From Roseovarius sp. M141 (lineage in GTDB: Bacteria > Pseudomonadota > Alphaproteobacteria > Rhodobacterales > Rhodobacteraceae): a DNA stretch of 64,000 nt. This document shows positions 45,469 through 56,936 of this stretch, piece after piece. The notes under the pieces were generated by a model. That model was not told where the DNA came from. It saw only the letters and a list, made by a program, of their open reading frames with translations, and did no database searches. The stretch lies in NCBI RefSeq assembly GCF_024355225.1, contig NZ_VCNH01000008.1, positions 1,178,001-1,242,000 of the forward strand, written 5' to 3'. A program made the position numbers and the translations under genes. Each line of letters starts with the position of its first letter. The first letter of the stretch is position 1.

Positions 45469-48102
45469 ATGCTTCAGATCGATCTGTGGAAACGTATTTG
45501 TATCTGGGCTGTCGTCGCCTTGGGCGTTCTTCTGGCTCTGCCAAACGGCTTTTACGGACGGGTCGAGGCGCATAACGACGCGGTCAAGGCCGTCGAGATG
45601 GGCGCCGATCCCGCGCAGGTGCAGGACGCGCTGGACGCGTGGCCAAACTGGATGCCCAGCGGTCTGGTCAATCTGGGTCTTGATCTGCGCGGCGGTGCGC
45701 ATCTGCTGGCCGAGGTCAAGGTCGCGGATGTCTATCAGTCCCGGATCGAGGGCATGTGGCCCGCGGTGCGCGATCTTCTGCGCGACAAGCGTGATGAGGT
45801 CGGCACGATCCGGCTGGAGCCGACGGACGGCCCCGAACTGGTAGTGCGCCTGAACCAGCGCCCCGAACAGGCGGCGCGCGCGGCCGAACTGGTGCGCGCC
45901 CTTGCCAGCCCAGTCGCTAGCCTGACCGGCGCGGGTGCCAACGACATCGAAGTGACGGCACGCGACGGCAGCATTGTCGTGCGCCTGTCCGAGGCCGAAC
46001 AACGCGCGACCGACGAGCGCACAGTGCGCCAGTCGCTGGAAATCATCCGTCGCCGCATCGACGAGGTCGGCACGCGCGAGCCGACGATCCAGCGTCAGGG
46101 CAGCGATCGCATCCTGATTCAGGTTCCCGGCATTGGCAGCGCGACCGAGTTGAAGGACATCATCGGCACCACCGCCCAGTTGACATTCCAACCCGTGGTT
46201 GGCCGCGCCTCCTCCGCCGACGAGCGCGCCGGTGCGGGCAATGAGGTTCTGCCCTCCCTCAATGAAGAGGGCGTTTTCTACGTGCTCGAACGTGCGCCGG
46301 TCGTCACAGGGGACGAGTTGGTCGATGCCCAGCCCGATTTTGACCAGAACGGGCGGCCCGCCGTTTCGTTCCGCTTCAACCCCACCGGCGCGCGCGCATT
46401 CGGCGACTATACAGCGGCCAATATCGGCAGCCCGTTCGCCATCGTTCTGGACAATGAGGTGATCAGCGCCCCCACGATTCAGAGCCATATTCCCGGCGGA
46501 TCGGGCATCATCACCGGCAATTTCAACGTTGAGGAAAGCACCAATCTGGCCGTCCTCTTGCGGGCCGGCGCGCTGCCTGCGGGCCTTGAATTCCTCGAAG
46601 AGCGCACGGTTGGCCCGGAACTGGGCGCCGACAGCATCGAAGCCGGCAAGGTGGCCAGCATGGTCGCCTTCGCGCTGGTGCTGGTGTTCATGTTTGCCAG
46701 CTACGGCCTGTTCGGCCTCTTCGCCAATATCGCGCTGATCGTCAATGTGGCCATGGTGTTTGGCCTGCTCAGCCTGATCGGCGCCACGCTGACGCTGCCG
46801 GGTATTGCGGGCATCGTGCTGACCATTGGCATGGCGGTGGACGCCAACGTTCTGATTTTCGAGCGTATCCGCGAGGAAATGAAGACGGCCAAGGGCGCCG
46901 CCCGCGCGATCGAGCGGGGCTATGAAAAGGCGCTGAGCGCGATTGTGGACGCTAACATCACCACGCTGATCACCGCGATCATCCTTTTTGCGATGGGCAG
47001 CGGTCCGGTGCGCGGATTCGCGATCACGCTGGGGCTTGGTATTCTGACCTCGGTCTTCACCGCCATCTTCGTCACCCGCCTGATCACCATCATGTGGTTC
47101 GAGCGCAAACGCCCCAAAACCGTGTTGCAGGGCCGCTATCTGAAGCTGGTCAAGCAGCATACAAGCGTCAATTTCTTTCGCCGCTGGAAGCTGTCCATCG
47201 GCGTTTCGGTGCTGCTGATTGCCGTGGCGTGCTTTTCTTTCTTTGCGCAGGGTCTGAATTTCGGCATCGACTTCAAGGGCGGCACGACCATCCGCACCCA
47301 AAGCGCGCAGGTCGTCGACATCGGCGACTATCGCGGCGCGATGCAGGATCTGGGGCTGGGCGATATCAGCATCACCGAAGTGTTCGACCCCACCTTTGGA
47401 CCAGATGAAAACGTGGCGATGATCCGGATACAGGCGCAGGACGATGCCGAAGCGGTGACACCTGAAATCATCGCCGCCGTCGAGGCCGCGTTGCAAGTGG
47501 TCGTGCCGGATATCCAGTTCAAATCGGTCGAAAGCGTCGGGCCAAAAGTGTCTGGCGAACTGATCACGACGGCGGCCATCGCGGTGCTTCTCGCCATGGC
47601 GGCGGTGTTGATCTACATCTGGCTGCGGTTCGAATGGCAGTTTGCGGTCGGGGCGGTCGTCGCGCTGGTGCATGACGTGATCCTGACCATCGGCGTCTTC
47701 TCCGAGGTGCAGTTGCAGTTCGATCTGGCGACTATCGCGGCGCTTTTGACCATCGTGGGCTATTCGCTGAACGATACCGTCATCGTATTCGACCGCGTCA
47801 GGGAAAACCTGCGCAAGTACAAAACGATGCCGTTGGCCGAGGTTTTGAACATGTCGATCAACGAAACTCTCAGCCGCACGATCATGACGTCCTTTACCAC
47901 GATGCTGGCGCTTCTGGCGCTCTACTTCCTGGGCGGGGATGTCATTCGTGGCTTTGTCTTTGCCATGATGTGGGGCATCGTCGTGGGGACGTACAGTTCG
48001 ATCTTCGTCGCTTCGACCTGCCTGCTGTGGATGGGGGTGAAGCGCGACTGGACCAAGCCCGATTCCAATGCGGGGAACCAGTTCGCCAACGTCGATGCCT
48101 GA
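45469..48102 (+). CDS. secDF: Fused protein-export membrane protein SecD-SecF
   Basis: This 877-residue protein joins SecD (about 1-550) and SecF (about 565-877) in one chain. SecD landmarks are LGLDLRGGAHLL, the large periplasmic domain and GMAVDANVLIFERIREE. SecF landmarks are LNFGIDFKGGT and SLNDTVIVFDRVREN. The linker is short (near IMWFERKRPKTVLQGRYL). SecDF uses the proton gradient to pull secreted proteins through SecYEG. The two halves are often separate genes, so the fusion is a local feature. The end overlaps the next gene by 8 bases. Confidence 0.93.
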   Translation: MLQIDLWKRICIWAVVALGVLLALPNGFYGRVEAHNDAVKAVEMGADPAQVQDALDAWPNWMPSGLVNLGLDLRGGAHLLAEVKVADVYQSRIEGMWPAVRDLLRDKRDEVGTIRLEPTDGPELVVRLNQRPEQAARAAELVRALASPVASLTGAGANDIEVTARDGSIVVRLSEAEQRATDERTVRQSLEIIRRRIDEVGTREPTIQRQGSDRILIQVPGIGSATELKDIIGTTAQLTFQPVVGRASSADERAGAGNEVLPSLNEEGVFYVLERAPVVTGDELVDAQPDFDQNGRPAVSFRFNPTGARAFGDYTAANIGSPFAIVLDNEVISAPTIQSHIPGGSGIITGNFNVEESTNLAVLLRAGALPAGLEFLEERTVGPELGADSIEAGKVASMVAFALVLVFMFASYGLFGLFANIALIVNVAMVFGLLSLIGATLTLPGIAGIVLTIGMAVDANVLIFERIREEMKTAKGAARAIERGYEKALSAIVDANITTLITAIILFAMGSGPVRGFAITLGLGILTSVFTAIFVTRLITIMWFERKRPKTVLQGRYLKLVKQHTSVNFFRRWKLSIGVSVLLIAVACFSFFAQGLNFGIDFKGGTTIRTQSAQVVDIGDYRGAMQDLGLGDISITEVFDPTFGPDENVAMIRIQAQDDAEAVTPEIIAAVEAALQVVVPDIQFKSVESVGPKVSGELITTAAIAVLLAMAAVLIYIWLRFEWQFAVGAVVALVHDVILTIGVFSEVQLQFDLATIAALLTIVGYSLNDTVIVFDRVRENLRKYKTMPLAEVLNMSINETLSRTIMTSFTTMLALLALYFLGGDVIRGFVFAMMWGIVVGTYSSIFVASTCLLWMGVKRDWTKPDSNAGNQFANVDA

Positions 48103-48847
48103 CGCCCTACTGGCGGCACTGGCGCTGCCGGGGGTCTGGTGGCTGGCCGCGACGCTCGCTGTGGCGGGGGTTGTGCGCGGGTTCACCGGCTTTGGCTCGG
48201 CCCTGATCTTCGTGCCGGTCGCGGGGATGTTCCTGCCCCCGGTCCATGTCATCGCGATCATCGCATTGGTCGAGGTGGCCAGCATCGCGGCACTGGTGCC
48301 GCGCGCATGGAACCATGCGGATCGCAGGCAGGTGGGCCTGCTGGTTCTTGCCGCGTTGCCCACTGTTCCCCTGGGCCTGATGGTGATGGAGGCGCTGGAC
48401 GCGGTCGTCGTGCGCTGGATCGTCGCCATCTTTGCCGGCGGCACACTGATCGCGCTGATGTCAGGCTGGCATTTCAAGCGCAGCATTACCCTGCCCATGG
48501 TGCTGGCTATCGGCGCCGCCGCCGGGTTTCTGGGTGGCATGACCGGGCTGACCGGGCCGGTCGTGGTGCTGTTCTACCTCGCTGGCGGACGGGCGGCGCA
48601 AACGGTGCGCGCCAACACGATCCTGTTCCTTGGCGCGCTGGATGTGGTGATCGCGGCCAATCTGCTGCTGCGCGGCCTGGCCGATATTTCGATCCTGTGG
48701 CTGGGCGCGGTGCTGGCCGTGCCCTACTTCCTTAGTATGATGGCCGGTCAGGCCCTGTTTCATCCCGCGCACGAGCGTCTGTATCGCCGCGCGGCGCTGA
48801 CAGTCATCGCGCTGGCGGTGGCCACCGGCCTGCCGATCTGGACGTGA
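48095..48847 (+). CDS. TSUP-family (TauE/SafE) membrane transporter
   Basis: This 250-residue membrane protein has about eight hydrophobic segments. RGFTGFGSALIFVP near the N-terminus and GFLGGMTGLTGPVVVLFYL in the middle are the two repeated TSUP motifs (G-x-G-G-G/S-type). The family exports or imports sulfite, sulfoacetate or similar anions. The start at 48095 overlaps secDF; the upstream frame lacks a better start. Substrate unknown. Confidence 0.82.
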   Translation: MPDALLAALALPGVWWLAATLAVAGVVRGFTGFGSALIFVPVAGMFLPPVHVIAIIALVEVASIAALVPRAWNHADRRQVGLLVLAALPTVPLGLMVMEALDAVVVRWIVAIFAGGTLIALMSGWHFKRSITLPMVLAIGAAAGFLGGMTGLTGPVVVLFYLAGGRAAQTVRANTILFLGALDVVIAANLLLRGLADISILWLGAVLAVPYFLSMMAGQALFHPAHERLYRRAALTVIALAVATGLPIWT

Positions 48848-48870
48848 TCCACAGCAAAAGGAGTGCAGAC

Positions 48871-49224
48871 ATGCAGTTGAACGAAGTCACCTTTGCCGAG
48901 GCCACCCCGATTGACGGCTACGGCCCCGGTTTTTTCCGCGTCGGTGGCACCGTCATCAAAGGCGCGGCGCTGGTCACGGAATCTGGCGCGCGCGGCTGGG
49001 GCGGGTTCGACGATTCGCAGCCTCTCTTGGATCTGGTGGGCGACATTGATGTCCTCTTTGTCGGCACGGGCGCCGAAATCGCGCATATCCCCGCGTCACT
49101 GCGCAGCGCGCTGGAGGCGGCGGGGCTGGGGGTAGAAACCATGAGCTCGCCCGCGGCCTGTCGCACCTATAATGTGCTGCTGTCCGAGGGCCGCCGCGTC
49201 GCGGCGGCCGTTCTGGCAGTGTGA
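48871..49224 (+). CDS. Mth938-like domain protein (DUF498)
   Basis: This 117-residue cytoplasmic protein shows IDGYGPGFFRVGG, VLFVGTGAEIAH and SPAACRTYNVLLSEGRRVAAA, the pattern of the Mth938/NDUFAF3-like family. A strong ribosome site (AAGGAG, 7 bases upstream) fixes the start at 48871. It is common next to secDF and ccm genes in alphaproteobacteria. Function unknown in bacteria. Confidence 0.85.
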   Translation: MQLNEVTFAEATPIDGYGPGFFRVGGTVIKGAALVTESGARGWGGFDDSQPLLDLVGDIDVLFVGTGAEIAHIPASLRSALEAAGLGVETMSSPAACRTYNVLLSEGRRVAAAVLAV

Positions 49225-49272
49225 CGAACGGTGCCGCTTCCCCCCTTGCGCGGTTTGCGCTAAGCGTTGCGC

Positions 49273-49890
49273 ATGTCGCTATCCGCCCATAACCTAAGCG
49301 TCTCGCGCGGCGGCATTGCCGTGCTGGAGGGGCTGAGTTTTACGCTCGCCCCCGGCCGCGCGCTGATCCTGCGCGGGCCGAACGGCGCGGGCAAGACGAC
49401 GCTGCTGCGCACTTTGGCCGGGTTGCAACCACCCCTGCGCGGCCACGTCGAGGCGCCGCCCGAAACACTGGTCTACGCCGGCCATGCCGATGGTATCAAA
49501 AGCGCGCTGAGCGCCTATGAAAATCTGTCGTTCTGGTCCGATATCTTCGGTGGCGGTGACGTGCGCGCCGCAATGGCCACCTATCAGTTGGAGGGGCTGG
49601 CAGACCGCCCCGCAGGGGCGCTGTCGGCGGGGCAAAAACGGCGCCTTGGCCTTGCGCGTTTGATCGTTGCGCGCCGCAGCGTGTGGCTGCTGGACGAACC
49701 GACGGTATCGCTGGACGCACAGGCCACCGCACTATTCGCAAGCGCCGTGCGCACCCATCTGGGCGCCGGGGGATCGGCGATCATGGCCACGCATATCGAT
49801 CTCGGCCTGGATGAGGCCGCAACGCTGGAACTCACCCCGTTCAGGGCGCGCGCCGCCGCGCTGGACAGCTTTGACGAGGCATTTTTGTGA
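49273..49890 (+). CDS. ccmA: Heme-exporter ATPase CcmA
   Basis: CcmA powers release of heme-loaded CcmE in cytochrome c maturation. Walker A is GPNGAGKTT, signature LSAGQKRRLGLARL, Walker B VWLLDEPTVSLD. At 205 residues it is typical. The start at 49273 (MSLSAHN) has no good ribosome site; a TTG at 49267 is the alternative. It overlaps ccmB by 4 bases and heads ccmABCDG. Confidence 0.9.
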   Translation: MSLSAHNLSVSRGGIAVLEGLSFTLAPGRALILRGPNGAGKTTLLRTLAGLQPPLRGHVEAPPETLVYAGHADGIKSALSAYENLSFWSDIFGGGDVRAAMATYQLEGLADRPAGALSAGQKRRLGLARLIVARRSVWLLDEPTVSLDAQATALFASAVRTHLGAGGSAIMATHIDLGLDEAATLELTPFRARAAALDSFDEAFL

Positions 49891-50543
49891 GGGCGGTCCT
49901 GATCCGCGATCTGCGCCTTGCCATGCGGGCAGGGGGCGGGTTTGGCCTTGGCCTTGCGTTTTTCCTGATCGTCGTGGTTCTGGTGCCTTTCGCGGTCGGC
50001 CCGCGCGCCGACCTGCACCGTGTCATCGCACCGGGCATCCTGTGGCTGGGCGCGCTGCTGGCGTGTCTTTTGTCGCTGGACCGGGTTTTTGCGCTGGATT
50101 ACGAGGATGGCTCGCTCGACCTTTTGGCGACGGCCCCGCTGCCGCTGGAGGCGCTGGTCAGCCTCAAGGCACTGGCGCATTGGCTGACGACGGGCCTGCC
50201 GCTGGTGTTGGCCGCGCCGTTTCTTGCGGTTCTGCTGACCCTGCCGCCCCCCGGATACGCACCGCTGCTGCTGTCCCTCGCGGTTGGCACGCCGGCCCTC
50301 AGCGTCATCGGCACTTTCGGCGCGGCGCTGACCGTGGGGGTCAAGCGCGGCGGTCTGCTGCTGTCGCTGCTGGTGCTGCCGCTCTATGTGCCGACGCTGA
50401 TCTTTGGCGCCGAGGCGGCACGGCGCGGGGCCGAGGGGCTGGATTACACCGCGCCGCTGGCAATGCTGGCCGGCATCACCTGCGGCACTATCGCGCTCTT
50501 GCCCTTCGCCTCGGCTGCGGTAGTAAGGGTCAACCTGCGCTAA
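49887..50543 (+). CDS. ccmB: Heme-exporter permease CcmB
   Basis: CcmB is the membrane partner of CcmA. It is 218 residues, with six hydrophobic segments and family sequence RDLRLAMRAGGG and DYEDGSLDLLATAPLPLEAL. It starts with GTG overlapping the ccmA stop (GTGA). Confidence 0.92.
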   Translation: MRAVLIRDLRLAMRAGGGFGLGLAFFLIVVVLVPFAVGPRADLHRVIAPGILWLGALLACLLSLDRVFALDYEDGSLDLLATAPLPLEALVSLKALAHWLTTGLPLVLAAPFLAVLLTLPPPGYAPLLLSLAVGTPALSVIGTFGAALTVGVKRGGLLLSLLVLPLYVPTLIFGAEAARRGAEGLDYTAPLAMLAGITCGTIALLPFASAAVVRVNLR

Positions 50544-50564
50544 ACACATCTTCAAGGGACAATC

Positions 50565-51296
50565 ATGGCCTCGCTCTGGGAATACGCCAATCCGCGCAAG
50601 TTCATCGCCACGTCGGACCGTGTCCTGCCGTGGATCGGTGCGCTGGCGTTGATCTGCCTTGTTCTGGGCCTTGTCTGGGGGTTTTTCTTCACCCCCGAGG
50701 ATTACCGTCAGGGCGCCAGTGTCAAGATCATCTACCTGCACGTCCCCGCCGCCCTGATGGCAATCAACGCGTGGCTGATGATGCTGGTCGCGTCGCTGAT
50801 CTGGATCGTGCGGCGCCACCATGTCAGCGCCTTGGCCGCCCGCGCCGCCGCGCCCGTCGGCGCGGTGATGACGGTGATCGCGCTGGTGACCGGCGCGCTC
50901 TGGGGTCAGCCGATCTGGGGCACGTGGTGGGTCTGGGATCCGCGCCTGACGTCGTTCCTGATCCTGCTGCTGTTCTATCTGGGCTACATTGCCCTGTGGG
51001 CCGCGATCGAAAATGACGATACCGCCGCCGATCTGACATCGGTCCTGTGCCTCGTCGGGTCGGTGTTCGCCTTGCTCAGCCGCTATGCGGTGCTGTTCTG
51101 GAATCAGGGCCTGCATCAGGGCGCCTCGCTGAGTCTGGACAAGCAGGAGAACGTCGACGACGTGTTCTACCTGCCGCTATTGGTGTGCATCGCCGGGTTT
51201 GTGCTGCTGTTCGTGGCGCTGGTCCTTTTGCGCACGCAAACGGAGATCAGGGCGCGGCGCATGCGGGCGTTGCTGGCCCGCGAAAGGATGGGATGA
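50565..51296 (+). CDS. ccmC: Heme-handling protein CcmC
   Basis: CcmC passes heme to CcmE in the periplasm. The tryptophan-rich motif WGTWWVWDPRLTS is present, flanked by heme-ligand histidines in YLHVPAALMA and NQGLHQGAS. At 243 residues with six hydrophobic segments it is typical. It follows ccmB by 21 bases and overlaps ccmD. Confidence 0.94.
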   Translation: MASLWEYANPRKFIATSDRVLPWIGALALICLVLGLVWGFFFTPEDYRQGASVKIIYLHVPAALMAINAWLMMLVASLIWIVRRHHVSALAARAAAPVGAVMTVIALVTGALWGQPIWGTWWVWDPRLTSFLILLLFYLGYIALWAAIENDDTAADLTSVLCLVGSVFALLSRYAVLFWNQGLHQGASLSLDKQENVDDVFYLPLLVCIAGFVLLFVALVLLRTQTEIRARRMRALLARERMG

Positions 51297-51451
51297 TGCC
51301 CGAACTGGGAAAATACGCTTTCGCCGTGCTGTCATCCTACGGGATTTCGGTCGCGATCCTTGCCGCGCTGTGCGCGCTCAGCCTGATGCGCGCACGCCGG
51401 ATGCGGCACGAACTGGCAGTGCTTGAGCAAAGGATGCGGCGCAATGGCTAG
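51293..51451 (+). CDS. ccmD: Small heme-exporter protein CcmD
   Basis: CcmD is a 52-residue single-helix protein that helps release CcmE from CcmABC. It reads MMPELGKYAFAVLSSYGISV and then a hydrophobic helix and a basic tail (MRARRMRHELAVLEQRM). It starts in the ccmC stop (ATGATG), with ATG at 51296 equally possible. Its stop overlaps the ccmG start. Confidence 0.9.
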   Translation: MMPELGKYAFAVLSSYGISVAILAALCALSLMRARRMRHELAVLEQRMRRNG

Positions 51452-51983
51452 GGTTTCACCTTTTATGATCGCGCCGCCGGTGATCTTTGCCTGTCTGGCG
51501 GGGCTGTTCTACGTTGGCATGCAACGCGGCGATCCGGGGGCATTGCCGTCGGTGTTCATCGGCCAGCCCGCACCGGCGGTGCCGGACAAGCCGCTTGAGG
51601 GGCGAACGCTGCTGACCGATGCCGATCTGCGCAGTGGTGACATCACCATCGTCAATTTCTGGGCCAGCTGGTGCCCGCCCTGCCGGGCCGAGCATCCGCA
51701 GCTGGAAGCGTTGAGCGCCGAAGGTCTGCGCGTCGCGGGCGTGAACTTCAAGGATGATGCCGGGCAGGCGAATAGCTATCTGCAAGACGAAGGCGACCCG
51801 TTCTTTGCTCTCGGGTTCGATCCCAAGGGTAGCAGCGCCATCGACTGGGGTGTGACCGCGCCGCCCGAGACGTTCATCGTGGATGGTGACGGCACGGTCC
51901 TTTTCCGCTTTGCCGGACCGCTGGTCGGCAGCGATTACGAGCAACGTTTTCGCCCCGCATTGGACAAGGCACTGAGCAGATAA
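51444..51983 (+). CDS. ccmG: Periplasmic thiol-disulfide oxidoreductase CcmG (DsbE)
   Basis: CcmG reduces apocytochrome c cysteines before heme attachment. It has an N-terminal membrane anchor (about residues 5-26) and the thioredoxin active site WASWCPPC with C77 and C80. GVTAPPETFIVDGDG holds the family cis-proline region. The start at 51444 overlaps the ccmD stop. It ends at a strong terminator. Confidence 0.93.
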   Translation: MARVSPFMIAPPVIFACLAGLFYVGMQRGDPGALPSVFIGQPAPAVPDKPLEGRTLLTDADLRSGDITIVNFWASWCPPCRAEHPQLEALSAEGLRVAGVNFKDDAGQANSYLQDEGDPFFALGFDPKGSSAIDWGVTAPPETFIVDGDGTVLFRFAGPLVGSDYEQRFRPALDKALSR

Positions 51984-51984
51984 A

Positions 51985-52015
51985 AAACGCCCGCTGGCCA
52001 AGGCCGCGGGCGTTT
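51985..52015. terminator. Bidirectional hairpin terminator between ccmG and acnA
   Basis: AAACGCCCGC at 51985-51994 pairs perfectly with GCGGGCGTTT at 52006-52015 around an 11-base loop. An A-tract on one side and T-tract on the other suit termination from both directions. It lies between convergent genes. Confidence 0.85.
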
Positions 52016-52049
52016 CTCATTTCAGTGCCGCGACACTACGCAGCGTGGG

Positions 52050-54830
<2,781 letters not shown>

Positions 54831-55149
54831 CTGGCTGTCCTTTCGGGTCACTGGCGTTATGCAGGGGTGCGGCTACGATATCATGGGTAAACGTTTCAGT
54901 CAGACCATTCGTTGCAATCGCATTCCTTGGCGCCCTGTCTGAATATGCGGACAGCGCGCCATATCGTTGTTTTCCTACTTCTGACGCATTTCAAATCGGC
55001 TATCAAGGGCCAAGCGCGCTTTTGTATACTATCGCACACCGAAATATGGGCGCTTTGTACCCCGTGATCACTGACGAAACCTTGATTGGTGTTTCAGGAC
55101 GCGCCTGCCTACGTTCAGACCATCCCAAGTGGCAAGTGGAGTGGTTTTG
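54831..55149. other. Divergent promoter region between acnA and the DUF1223 gene
   Basis: This 319-base stretch has no gene on either strand beyond random frames. It should hold the divergent promoters. No known operator or hairpin stood out; TATACT near 55025 could serve as a -10 but has no clear -35. Confidence 0.4.
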
Positions 55150-55860
55150 ATGCGCACAGCCTTTTTTGCGATGATCACTGCGATCCTGTCCGCGCCGACA
55201 TGGGCCGATTCACAGGGTGATTCACGGGGCGCTCAGCCGGTTCTGGTCGAACTCTTTACCTCGCAGGGGTGTTCGTCCTGCCCGCCGGCCGATGCGTTCA
55301 TGCATGAATTGGCCGCGCGTGATGATGTGATCGCGCTGGCGCTGCACGTGGATTATTGGGACTATATCTTCAAAGATGTGTTCGGCAAACCCGCGTACAC
55401 AAAGCGCCAGTATGGGTATGCCGATGCGGCAGGGCGCCGTATGGTCTACACTCCGCAGATGATCATCAATGGCAGCGACGATGTGGTCGGCAACCGTCCG
55501 CAAGATGTGAACGCTCTGATCGCGCGCCACCGCGCCGCGCCGCAGACCGTGGCGCTGGACGTGCGACGCGAGAAGGGGCAGATCAACATCACGGCGCGGG
55601 CGCTCGCGGTCGGCGGTCAGCCATTGGTGGTCCAGATGGCCCGTTTCATCCCGCGCCAGGACGTCGCAATCAACAGTGGCGAGAATGCGGGGCATGTCTA
55701 CGCCTATGCAAATATCGTAACGGACCTTCAGGAGTTGGGCCGCTGGGATCCTGCGCAGCCACTGTCGCTGCGCGTGCAGGCCGACGGGGATGCGCCCGTC
55801 GTCATCATCCTGCAGCGGCCGGGCTTTGGCGCGGTCGAGGCCGCGGCGCTGCTACGGTAG
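55150..55860 (+). CDS. DUF1223 thioredoxin-like exported protein
   Basis: This 236-residue protein has a signal peptide (residues 1-19, ending APTWA) and LVELFTSQGCSSCPPAD, with cysteines C41 and C44 at the position of a thioredoxin-like active site. LALHVDYWDYI and YTPQMIINGSDDVVG are constant family segments. The function of the family is not established; a periplasmic redox role is inferred. The start at 55150 has GGAG 8 bases upstream. Its 3' end overlaps the convergent acyltransferase gene by 9 bases. Confidence 0.82.
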   Translation: MRTAFFAMITAILSAPTWADSQGDSRGAQPVLVELFTSQGCSSCPPADAFMHELAARDDVIALALHVDYWDYIFKDVFGKPAYTKRQYGYADAAGRRMVYTPQMIINGSDDVVGNRPQDVNALIARHRAAPQTVALDVRREKGQINITARALAVGGQPLVVQMARFIPRQDVAINSGENAGHVYAYANIVTDLQELGRWDPAQPLSLRVQADGDAPVVIILQRPGFGAVEAAALLR

Positions 55861-56814
55861 CGATCTGTCCTGTGGCGGGCCGTCGGGCCGGGCTGCGATG
55901 CGGGCCGCGCCAAGGTCGGCCATGTCACCGGTCCCGTCCTTCCACCGTCGATGAATCCAGAACCATTGGTCCATGTGCCTGCGCACCTGCACTTCAAGCC
56001 GGGCATTGAAGTCGCGGGTCATTTCGACCGGATCGCCATGGGGGATCGGCTCTTCGACATGAATGTCGAAGTCCAGACCGTTGTCGCGCCGGATGCCCCA
56101 GACCGGAACCAGAGGGGCGTCAAATTTCAGGGCCAGCTCGGCGGTGATCAGCGACGTCAACGCTGGCTGGCCAAAGAAATCGAGCGGCACGCCGCCATGA
56201 ACATTGAGATCGGTCAGAATGGCCAGAACGCCCCCCCCGCGCAGGTGCTTTGTCATCTGGATCATACCCCGCCGACCCTGCTCGAACATCGGCTGGCTGA
56301 GTGCGCCCATCGCCTCGGCGTAATGGGCGTTGAAATAGCGGTTCTTCATCGGGCGATAGAAGCCGCCCATCTCAAAACCCCGCTGCAACATGGCCACCCG
56401 CGCGGCATTGAAACTGCCCAGATGGCCGGTGACAAAGATGATCGGCCGCCCGTCAGCGCGCGCCTGTTCGATTGCGGGTAAACCGGGACCACTGACGGGC
56501 GAATGGCGGGCGCGGGCAGAGAATTCGTCGGCAGAGTACATTTCCATCATGTTGCGCCCGGCATTGTCGGGAACGGCGCGCATCAGGCGGCGCACTTCTG
56601 ACTTGGGAAGGTCGGGCAGGACAAGTTCCAGATTTTCGCGCACGCGTCCGGTATAGCCCGCAAGAGGGGCAACGATACGGGCGGTTATCCAGCCAAGGGC
56701 CGGTATCCGCCAGCGATACGGCAACAGACCAGCCAAGCCGAGAAGTCCGCGCAGCACCACATTGACCAGATATTCGCCAACGCGTGCGACGACAGGATCC
56801 TTCTTGTTGGTCAT
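55852..56814 (-). CDS. LpxL/HtrB-family acyltransferase with altered catalytic motif
   Basis: This 320-residue membrane-associated protein resembles lipid A late acyltransferases and bacterial lysophospholipid acyltransferases. After a hydrophobic N-terminus (about residues 14-55) comes IIFVTGHLGSFNAARVAML. The family catalytic motif is H-x4-D/E, but here it is H131 with N136 in the acidic position. The second region ILTDLNVHGGVPLDFFG is intact. Either asparagine is tolerated in this branch or activity is reduced. The start at 56814 (MTNKKD) is chosen over 56901. Confidence 0.78.
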   Translation of the reverse strand: MTNKKDPVVARVGEYLVNVVLRGLLGLAGLLPYRWRIPALGWITARIVAPLAGYTGRVRENLELVLPDLPKSEVRRLMRAVPDNAGRNMMEMYSADEFSARARHSPVSGPGLPAIEQARADGRPIIFVTGHLGSFNAARVAMLQRGFEMGGFYRPMKNRYFNAHYAEAMGALSQPMFEQGRRGMIQMTKHLRGGGVLAILTDLNVHGGVPLDFFGQPALTSLITAELALKFDAPLVPVWGIRRDNGLDFDIHVEEPIPHGDPVEMTRDFNARLEVQVRRHMDQWFWIHRRWKDGTGDMADLGAARIAARPDGPPQDRSLP

Positions 56815-56936
56815 AGATAACACCGCCGGGTTGTCATGAGCCAGCAGACATAAAGCGCGTGCGCCGCGATCACAAGCCGCACGCCAGGGCGCGTATAGCA
56901 CTGGCGATGGGCCCGTGGCGCGTTTGCCGCGATCAT

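Noticed and set aside
45379..48540. A 1053-codon open frame on the strand opposite secDF
   Set aside because: It is the antisense shadow of a high-GC gene. The secDF frame has all conserved export motifs, and the antisense protein is low-complexity, rich in His, Arg, Asp and Gly, with no domain.
49584..51116. A 510-codon minus-strand frame opposite ccmA-ccmC
   Set aside because: Shadow of the ccm genes: glutamine- and arginine-rich with no recognisable fold. The plus-strand genes overlap in a typical operon pattern.
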